A stretch of DNA of 64,000 nucleotides from an uncultured Eubacterium sp. (GTDB taxonomy: Bacteria > Bacillota > Clostridia > Lachnospirales > Lachnospiraceae), in NCBI GenBank assembly GCA_945939115.1, contig CAMEVC010000001.1, positions 124,001 to 188,000 on the forward strand. Direction: 5' to 3'. Position numbers and translations under genes: made by a program. Position 1 is the stretch's first letter. The number at the start of each line of letters is the position of its first letter. Shown here piece by piece: positions 58,228 to 64,000 of this stretch. The notes under the pieces were generated by a model that was not told the origin of the DNA, did not search any database, and saw only the letters and a program-made list of their open reading frames with translations.

Positions 58228-59019
58228 TCAGTCTTTAAGAAATAGCTTTTGAATTATATTTATTACAGCAAAAAGCAGAGTAGAGATAATGCATAGAATA
58301 ACAATTCCCAAAACCACATAACTCATCTTAAATACCTGGCTTCCGTAGATTATAAGGTAACCAAGTCCCTTTTTGGCAGCTAAGAATTCGCCTATAATAA
58401 CACCTACAAGACATAAGCCGATATTGACCTTCATGTTACTTATGATAATCCGTTTTGAACCCGGGAGGATAAGTCTGGTGAGGATATGCCATTTGCTGCC
58501 TCCAAGAGTTTTGATAAGTATGATTTTTTCTTTGTCAATACTTAAAAATCCGGTGTACAGGTTAATAATCATTCCAAATATAGCAACAGAGACAGCAGTG
58601 ATTATGATTGCCTTGGTGTTGGTGCCAAGCCATACTATAAGCATTGGAGCCAGTGCTGACTTGGGAAGACTGTTAAGAACAACCATGAAGGGTTCAAGAC
58701 AGTCTGATAATCCCTTAAAACACCATAAAAGAATTGCAAACAGCATTCCTATACCTGTTATTATTCCAAATGCAATCAGTGTTTCATAGAGAGTGACCCA
58801 TATGTGCATGAAAATAACTCCATCTTTAGCAAGTTCAAGAAATGTTTTGTAAACCCGCATGGGTGAGCTGAAAATAAATGCATTGATGATACCTTTATCG
58901 GCTGTATATTCCCATAACAGGAGAAATCCAAAGAACAGTATGAGCCGGGATATTATAACACTGGTTTTATATATCCGCATTTTTATAATGAATTTTCGTT
59001 GAGCCGGACTAGTGTTCAT
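58228..59019 (-). CDS. ABC importer permease, nitrate/taurine/sulfonate (NitT/TauT) type
   Basis: The 263-residue membrane protein is the permease of a SsuC/TauC/ThiX-type importer. It has about six membrane helices and the EAA-type loop that contacts the ATPase (KTLGGSKWHILTRLILPGSK). It starts with ATG inside the stop of the upstream ATPase gene (ATGA overlap), so translation is coupled. No substrate-binding protein gene lies next to it, so the substrate cannot be told: sulfonates, nitrate-like anions, or thiamine precursors (HMP) are all used by this family. Confidence 0.85.
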   Translation of the reverse strand: MNTSPAQRKFIIKMRIYKTSVIISRLILFFGFLLLWEYTADKGIINAFIFSSPMRVYKTFLELAKDGVIFMHIWVTLYETLIAFGIITGIGMLFAILLWCFKGLSDCLEPFMVVLNSLPKSALAPMLIVWLGTNTKAIIITAVSVAIFGMIINLYTGFLSIDKEKIILIKTLGGSKWHILTRLILPGSKRIIISNMKVNIGLCLVGVIIGEFLAAKKGLGYLIIYGSQVFKMSYVVLGIVILCIISTLLFAVINIIQKLFLKD

Positions 59020-59741
59020 TCTAACGCCTCCCTGATTTCATTAATATATTTTTCAGAAGAAAGAGTGTCTTTAGCTTTAATATCTATGACTTTAAGAAGC
59101 TTTGCAGGGCGGTTAGTAAGTACTAATACCCGGTCTGTCATTGCGACTGCTTCCGGTATGTCATGAGTGACAAGAATGACAGTTTTCTTCTCTCTGTGAA
59201 GAATATTGCAGATGTCTTCTCTCACTTCCAGCCTTGTCTGATAATCAAGAGCAGAAAAAGGTTCATCTAAAAGAAGAATATCCGGTTTTAAAGCCAGTGT
59301 GCGTATCAGTGCAGCACGCTGTCTCATACCACCGGATAACTGTGATGGACGTGATGACTTGAATTCGGCCAGGTCATACTGCTCTAAAAGCCGGTTGACA
59401 TATGCTATATTTTCGGGGGATTTCCTGTTATTTATTTCAAGTCCTAAAAGGACATTTTTATAAATGCTTCTCCATTCGAAGAGGTTATCCTTTTGCAGCA
59501 TATATCCCATTCGGGAGGTTTTATCAGAGGAATCATGTTTTATGCTGATACTGCCGGATTCCGGTTTTATCAGACCGCATAACAGGGAAAGAATTGTTGA
59601 TTTTCCACAGCCTGAGGGACCCACAATTGCAGTGAAACTGCCGGGCTCAATGCTGAAGGAGAGATCATCTATTACAGGTGTTTCTCCATTCTTATCGTGA
59701 TAGGAATAATATATGTGATTCATAGAAAGAATTGGTTCCAA
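59016..59741 (-). CDS. ABC importer ATP-binding protein, NitT/TauT type
   Basis: The 241-residue ATPase has Walker A GPSGCGKST, the Q-loop, the signature LSGGMRQRAALIRTL, Walker B LLLDEPFSALD and the H-loop VTHD, like SsuB/TauB. I start it at the TTG at 59741 because GGGAG lies seven bases upstream; ATG at 59723 is the alternative. It is the first gene of a two-gene operon with the permease. It is divergent from the DHH phosphoesterase gene. Confidence 0.9.
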   Translation of the reverse strand: MEPILSMNHIYYSYHDKNGETPVIDDLSFSIEPGSFTAIVGPSGCGKSTILSLLCGLIKPESGSISIKHDSSDKTSRMGYMLQKDNLFEWRSIYKNVLLGLEINNRKSPENIAYVNRLLEQYDLAEFKSSRPSQLSGGMRQRAALIRTLALKPDILLLDEPFSALDYQTRLEVREDICNILHREKKTVILVTHDIPEAVAMTDRVLVLTNRPAKLLKVIDIKAKDTLSSEKYINEIREALE

Positions 59742-59805
59742 TATTTTACTCCCATAATATGGTTATTATAATTTATGAAAAAGATAGGAAAAAGTGATAT
59801 TTACA

Positions 59806-59834
59806 TTGAATAAAACCATAATAAAGAATATAAT
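59806..59834 (+). promoter_or_regulatory. Promoter of the DHH gene
   Basis: TTGAAT and TATAAT are 17 bases apart, about 30 bases before the DHH gene start. Confidence 0.5.
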
Positions 59835-59865
59835 ATTATAATTAAAGGCAAATGAGGGGCACTTT

Positions 59866-60876
59866 ATGAACTGTTTAGAGGAAATCATAGCCAGCATAAG
59901 CGGAAACAGGGTGTATATACAGACACACAACTTCCCGGATCCGGATGCAATAGCGTGTGCATACGGATTGTCAGAGCTTTTGATGGCAAAAGGGGTAGAA
60001 GCACAGATATGCTATAAGGGAAATATTGAGCGTACGGTCACAGCCAAGATGGTAAGAATGCTCAATATAGAAGTGAAAGAATATATAAAACCGGAAGAGT
60101 TTCATGAGGATGATGAGATAATACTTGTGGATGCACAGAAAGGGAATTCTAATATTATAAACATGAATGGGCAGGAGATAATATGCATTGACCACCATCC
60201 TGTCTATGAGCAGGTTGATTACAGATTTTCGGATATAAGACCGGAGATAGGTGCTTGTGCGTCAATTATTGCATCATACTATTTTGATAATAATATCGAT
60301 ATGTCAAGAAGTGTGGCAACAGCACTGCTTTATGGTATTAAGATGGATACAGCAGATATGAGACGTGGCGTTGCCCAGTTAGACCTTGATATGTACTACA
60401 AGCTCTTCATGATGGCAGACCGGGAGATTCTTTCAGAACTTGACAGCAGTGTAATGCATTATGATGATATTAAGGCATATAAGGATGCATTTGACACTAT
60501 CGACATAAGAAAGGATATATGCTTTGCCTGTGCCGGATATGGGCGTAAGGAGTCGCTTATCGCGGCTATATGCGACTTTACCCAGACTCTGGACGGAGTG
60601 AACCTCTCAGTGGTATATTCACTTAAGAAAGAAGGAATCAAACTCTCAATACGAAGTAATGATAAGTATTCGTCTGGAGCGATAGTAATGAAAGCACTTA
60701 ATGGAATCGGCACAGGCGGAGGTCATGATAATATGGCTGGAGGATATGTATCCTATAACAAGGCAATAGCAGAAGATAATCTACAACGAAATATTAGTCA
60801 GGCTGATATTGTAAGACTGGAGCAGGACATAAAGAATAGATTTCTTAGAGCAGCAGGGATTGAAACTAATTCTTAA
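59866..60876 (+). CDS. DHH/DHHA1 phosphoesterase (NrnA-like)
   Basis: The 336-residue protein is a bifunctional-type DHH phosphoesterase. It has the N-terminal NFPDPDAIACAYGL (metal Asps), DHHP at about residue 108, and the DHHA1 substrate motif GGGHDNMAGG near residue 285. NrnA-like enzymes degrade short oligoribonucleotides and pAp, and some degrade cyclic dinucleotide products (pApA). It has no membrane segments, so it is not GdpP. GGGG lies before the ATG. Its terminator at about 60963-61005 is shared with the tRNA gene. Confidence 0.87.
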   Translation: MNCLEEIIASISGNRVYIQTHNFPDPDAIACAYGLSELLMAKGVEAQICYKGNIERTVTAKMVRMLNIEVKEYIKPEEFHEDDEIILVDAQKGNSNIINMNGQEIICIDHHPVYEQVDYRFSDIRPEIGACASIIASYYFDNNIDMSRSVATALLYGIKMDTADMRRGVAQLDLDMYYKLFMMADREILSELDSSVMHYDDIKAYKDAFDTIDIRKDICFACAGYGRKESLIAAICDFTQTLDGVNLSVVYSLKKEGIKLSIRSNDKYSSGAIVMKALNGIGTGGGHDNMAGGYVSYNKAIAEDNLQRNISQADIVRLEQDIKNRFLRAAGIETNS

Positions 60877-60962
60877 TCATTACTGTCACTGTATTGTGTT
60901 GAACTTTTAATTATATTATACATAAATAAGATAATTTATGTGTTTATTTACATATGAACCAG

Positions 60963-61005
60963 AAATCCCGCGAAAGCCTTTACATATTGACTTTCGCGGG
61001 ATTTT
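60963..61005. terminator. Bidirectional terminator between the DHH gene and tRNA-Thr
   Basis: AAATCCCGCGAAAG pairs perfectly with CTTTCGCGGGATTT around a 14-base loop. It can end the DHH transcript and the minus-strand tRNA transcript. Confidence 0.85.
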
Positions 61006-61012
61006 CAAATTA

Positions 61013-61085
61013 AGCCACCTGCCGGAATCGAACCGGCGACCTTCTCATTACGAGTGAGATGCTCTACCGACTGAGCCAAGGTGGC
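61013..61085 (-). tRNA. tRNA-Thr (anticodon CGT)
   Basis: On the minus strand the sequence folds into a full cloverleaf: acceptor GCCACCT/AGGTGGC, D arm GCTC/GAGC, anticodon stem TCTCA/TGAGA with loop CTCGTAA (anticodon CGT, reading ACG), and T arm GCCGG-TTCGATT-CCGGC. The CCA end is not encoded. The discriminator base is T. It is a lone tRNA gene. Confidence 0.95.
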
Positions 61086-61228
61086 ATATGTGTTGCAATA
61101 AGACAACCGAATTGTATTATATATTTTAAATGTTTTTTTGTAAAGACGTTATTTTATCATTTCATATGTGCATAATTACAGCATTTCAGGTCATCCTATA
61201 ATAACTACAACAATCAGGAGGCAGGGAA

Positions 61229-61897
61229 ATGTCAGAATCAACAGAAAAGAATGATGGACAGGATAATGATACAAAGGATGGGGCACTTATTAAAAATGAT
61301 ATTCAGGTTATAACTATAATAGGGGAGATAGAGGGACATGATAATCTTCCGGCAGCGAGTAAGGCGACTAAATACGAGCATATGCTGCCCAGGCTTACAC
61401 AGATAGAGATGGATGACAATGTGAAAGGCGTTCTTTTTGTAATTAATACTGTGGGAGGAGACGTGAGTGCAGGACTTGCTTTGGCAGAGATGATTGCATC
61501 TATGAGCAAACCTACAGTATCTCTTATTATTGGTGATTCTCACAGTATAGGTGTTCCCCTTGCTGTAAGCACGAAGTATTCCTTTATTGTTCCTACCGCC
61601 ACGATGATAATCCATCCGGTAAGGATGAACGGAACTTTACTTGGTGTCAGGCAGACTTATGATTATTTTGAGCGTATTTCTGACAGAATTACATCTTTTA
61701 TTGCCAAACACAGTAAAGTCAGCAAAGACAGGGTTGAACAGATGATGGTGGATACAACGCAGCTATCTAAAGACCTTGGTACGGTGCTTGTGGGTAGACA
61801 GGCAGTTGAAGAAGGGTTAATATGTGAAGTGGGTGGAATCAGCAAAGCGCTGGAAAAGCTGAGAACAATGATTAATGACAAGAAGGATAATATATAA
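61229..61897 (+). CDS. ClpP/TepA-family serine protease-like protein
   Basis: The 222-residue protein resembles TepA/YmfB, a ClpP-fold protein linked to protein export in Bacillus. The nucleophile is Ser106 in GDSHSIG, and His129 in IIHPVRMNG is the next triad member; the Asp lies later (near DLGT). The N-terminal 22 residues are disordered and acidic. The GGDVSAGLALAEMIA motif before the Ser is that of ClpP. It lacks a ClpX-docking context here. AGGAGG precedes the ATG, and the next gene overlaps its stop, so they are co-transcribed. The function in this organism is inferred from the family. Confidence 0.82.
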   Translation: MSESTEKNDGQDNDTKDGALIKNDIQVITIIGEIEGHDNLPAASKATKYEHMLPRLTQIEMDDNVKGVLFVINTVGGDVSAGLALAEMIASMSKPTVSLIIGDSHSIGVPLAVSTKYSFIVPTATMIIHPVRMNGTLLGVRQTYDYFERISDRITSFIAKHSKVSKDRVEQMMVDTTQLSKDLGTVLVGRQAVEEGLICEVGGISKALEKLRTMINDKKDNI

Positions 61898-62814
61898 TGA
61901 ACTGTAATCTGTGTCCAAGAGCATGTAATATCGACAGGGATATTTCTAATGGCTTCTGTGGAATGACTAATGATATATATGCGGCGAGAGCTGCATTACA
62001 TAAGTGGGAGGAACCGTGCATATCAGGCGAAAGAGGAAGCGGAGCGGTGTTTTTTTCCGGATGTACATTAAGATGTATATTCTGTCAGAATTATGATATA
62101 GCGAGGGCTTTTGCCGGGAAGAGGATAACTGTCGAGAGACTTGCACATATTTTTCTGGAATTACAGGAAAAGGGTGCTAATAATATTAACCTTGTCACAG
62201 CCTCGCACTATGTTCCCCAGGTAGCGAAAGCGCTGGTATCAGCCAAGGATAATGGCCTTAAGATTCCGGTTGTATATAATTCAAGTGCCTATGAAAATGT
62301 GGAGACAGTTCATATGCTGGACGGGCTGGTTGATGTGTATCTTCCCGATATGAAGTATATGGACAGCAGGATTTCTGAGGAATACTCAAAGGCACCGGAT
62401 TATTTTACTGTGGCATCAAAAGCACTTGAAGAAATGGTAAGGCAGACAGGGAGACCGCAGTTTTTTGGGCAGGAGGATGAGCTTGTCAGAACAGGCGTGG
62501 TTGAGGCTGGAATAATGAAGACGGGTGTTATTGTCAGACATCTTGTGCTTCCGGGTTCAACCAATGATTCGAAAAATGTAATGAAATATCTTATTGAAAC
62601 TTATGGCGATGATATATATATAAGCATTATGAGCCAGTATACTCCCTTTGACAGGCTTAAAGGGCACCCTTTGTTATCGAGGAAGGTAACGGCAGAAGAG
62701 TATAATTCAGTGGTGGATTATGCAATTGGGCTGGGAATTAACAATGGTTTTATACAGGAAGAAGATGTGGCTGACGAAAGCTTTATCCCCGAGTTTGACT
62801 ATGAGGGGATATGA
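61897..62814 (+). CDS. PflX-like radical SAM protein (COG1313 type)
   Basis: The 305-residue protein has an N-terminal cysteine set (CNLCPRAC then GFCG, Cys3, 6, 10, 21), then the radical SAM motif CTLRCIFC (Cys56, 60, 63). The family is called PflX or putative pyruvate formate-lyase activating enzyme, but its target is not proven. NLVTASHYVPQV is the conserved strand after the cluster. The ATG overlaps the stop of the TepA-like gene. A glycyl-radical partner is not in the window. Function as a PFL activase should not be assumed. Confidence 0.85.
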   Translation: MNCNLCPRACNIDRDISNGFCGMTNDIYAARAALHKWEEPCISGERGSGAVFFSGCTLRCIFCQNYDIARAFAGKRITVERLAHIFLELQEKGANNINLVTASHYVPQVAKALVSAKDNGLKIPVVYNSSAYENVETVHMLDGLVDVYLPDMKYMDSRISEEYSKAPDYFTVASKALEEMVRQTGRPQFFGQEDELVRTGVVEAGIMKTGVIVRHLVLPGSTNDSKNVMKYLIETYGDDIYISIMSQYTPFDRLKGHPLLSRKVTAEEYNSVVDYAIGLGINNGFIQEEDVADESFIPEFDYEGI

Positions 62815-62884
62815 TTATATAATCGTGATAGAATTTTTTATAAGAGCCTGAATGGATTATTATTAATGTACGGGGATATAATGT

Positions 62885-64000
62885 ATGGAGGGACAACACA
62901 ATCATATTGAGCAGAATAGTGCCAGAATATGGCAGATAGGTCTGTTTTCTCTCAATAATACTTCAACCAATCTGTTTCTTGCCATGATGGGGTATGTCTC
63001 ATATTATGCCAATGGAATTGCGGGACTTGGAGTAGTGATGATTTCTGTAATTCTTACAGGAATGAGGATATTTGACGGTTTTACGGACCCGGTCATAGGT
63101 TTTTTTATAGATAAGACTAATGGGAAATATGGCAAATTCAGGCCATATATTGTGATTGGATATATACTTATGGCAGTAAGTTCCATGGTTCTCTTTTTTA
63201 CAACAAGTCTCATTCCCACAGTCTTAAGACCACTGTATTTCATAATTGTTTATTCGGTTTATATTATCGGATATACATTTCAGACCGCCGTTGTGAAATC
63301 AGGGCAGTCCGTAATTACTAATGATATGAGACAGAGACCTATGATAACATTTTTTGACTCGATATTTATTATGCTTGCCCATGGTCTTGTCGCATTCTAT
63401 GTCTCTGTATACTTAATCGGAAAATATGGCACATTTCAGTCACAGGCACTGTTTTCTGAGTTCGTAATAACTGTGGTAATTGTTGCCGGGATATGTTCTG
63501 CACTGGCGGTTGTCGGGATATGGAGCAAAGATAATGCAAGATATTTTAAGATTGATGCATCCAGAAAACAGCAGATACATTTCAGGGATTATTTCACGAT
63601 AATCAGGCATAATAAGCCGATAAGGATGCTTGTAATCGCAGCGGCTTCCAACAAATTTGCACAGATGGTATATGGCAATTCCACGGTTATTGTCATGCTC
63701 TACGGAATTATGATGCAGAATTATCCCTTAGCTGGTATAATTGGAATAATTGTGGGTCTGCCCAATTTAGGAATAATATATCTAGGAATTAATAATGCCA
63801 GGAAAGTAGGACAGAAGATTACGCTGGTGAGGTCAACATGGCTGGCAATCTTATTTCAGACTATTATTATGTTTATGATGATTTTCTGTGATCTTACCAA
63901 GGTGTCACTAACCCACATCAATGTAATAACAATAGCGTTTTTAGTAGTGTTTACCCTGCTAAATGGCTTTAAGTCTATATCTAATAATATTGTTGTTCCT
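62885..64000 (+). CDS. MFS transporter, GPH (MelB/XynP-like) sugar symporter, truncated by window end
   Basis: The visible 372 codons run to the window edge without a stop. The protein belongs to the glycoside-pentoside-hexuronide symporters: residues FDGFTDPVIGFFIDKTNGKYGKFRPYI are the GPH cation-site and loop motif, and about nine membrane helices are visible. Members import melibiose, xylosides or glucuronides with Na+ or H+. The true start is taken at 62885, with GGGG about nine bases upstream; the ATG at 62881 is out of frame and soon stops. No sugar-hydrolase neighbour is in view, so the sugar is unknown. Confidence 0.88.
   Translation, partial: MEGQHNHIEQNSARIWQIGLFSLNNTSTNLFLAMMGYVSYYANGIAGLGVVMISVILTGMRIFDGFTDPVIGFFIDKTNGKYGKFRPYIVIGYILMAVSSMVLFFTTSLIPTVLRPLYFIIVYSVYIIGYTFQTAVVKSGQSVITNDMRQRPMITFFDSIFIMLAHGLVAFYVSVYLIGKYGTFQSQALFSEFVITVVIVAGICSALAVVGIWSKDNARYFKIDASRKQQIHFRDYFTIIRHNKPIRMLVIAAASNKFAQMVYGNSTVIVMLYGIMMQNYPLAGIIGIIVGLPNLGIIYLGINNARKVGQKITLVRSTWLAILFQTIIMFMMIFCDLTKVSLTHINVITIAFLVVFTLLNGFKSISNNIVVP

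Overview
This window is an AT-rich stretch of a bacterial chromosome whose gene content points to a Firmicutes organism of the family Lachnospiraceae. The signs are an HrcA/CIRCE-controlled hrcA-grpE-dnaK-dnaJ operon, a sporulation sigma factor (SigG-type) with its YlmC/YmxH-type neighbour, a flagellin behind a SigD-type promoter, MecA, a DUF1540 protein, and large proteins that I recall only from Lachnospiraceae genomes. A motile Lachnospira / [Eubacterium] eligens-like organism would fit, but genus is inference. I see no prophage, insertion sequence, CRISPR array or restriction system; the window is mostly core chromosome.

Layout. 1-12.6 kb: branched-chain and related amino acid synthesis (ilvN end, ilvC, a swivel-first fused aconitase-family dehydratase, leuD, leuC, thrC), interleaved with a secreted PIG-L deacetylase, a degenerate HemC homologue, MecA, an LD-carboxypeptidase, a 217-bp near-perfect palindrome and an AP2/HNH-like protein. 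12.6-17.8 kb: the class I heat-shock operon. 17.8-25.7 kb: M16C protease, era, recO, pyridoxamine kinase, a small radical SAM protein and glyQS. 25.7-35.6 kb: a run of same-strand genes containing a zinc-ribbon membrane protein, rarA, and four little-described genes (a 1126-aa protein, an actin/Hsp70-fold protein, a TPR-like protein and a two-TM coiled-coil protein) that look like one unit. 35.7-41.8 kb: pheS, pheT, queA, a PilZ protein, RNase P RNA and a VanZ-like protein. 41.8-48.4 kb: a very large flagellin, a MATE transporter, trpS and pyrBI. 48.4-50.6 kb (minus strand): lactonase-type propeller, YlmC/YmxH-type protein, sigG. 50.7-54.3 kb: nrdR, a YqeG phosphatase, aroE-aroK-aroQ and efp. 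54.3-59.7 kb (minus strand): DUF1540 protein, lepB, htpG behind a second CIRCE, a hypothetical protein and an orphan ABC importer pair. 59.8-64 kb: DHH phosphoesterase, tRNA-Thr, TepA/ClpP-like protease, a PflX-like radical SAM protein and a truncated MFS symporter.

The strongest candidate for an undescribed system is the 28.7-35.6 kb set. An ATPase with recognisable actin/Hsp70 nucleotide motifs sits with a giant beta-sandwich plus helical-repeat protein, a TPR-like adaptor and a membrane coiled-coil protein. The gene order, tight spacing and absence of similarity to any characterised machine suggest a membrane-linked assembly specific to this family. Other points of interest are the HemC homologue that has lost its catalytic motifs, two different isopropylmalate-dehydratase-type enzymes in tandem, HrcA control of htpG, and the long palindrome next to the AP2/HNH-like gene.
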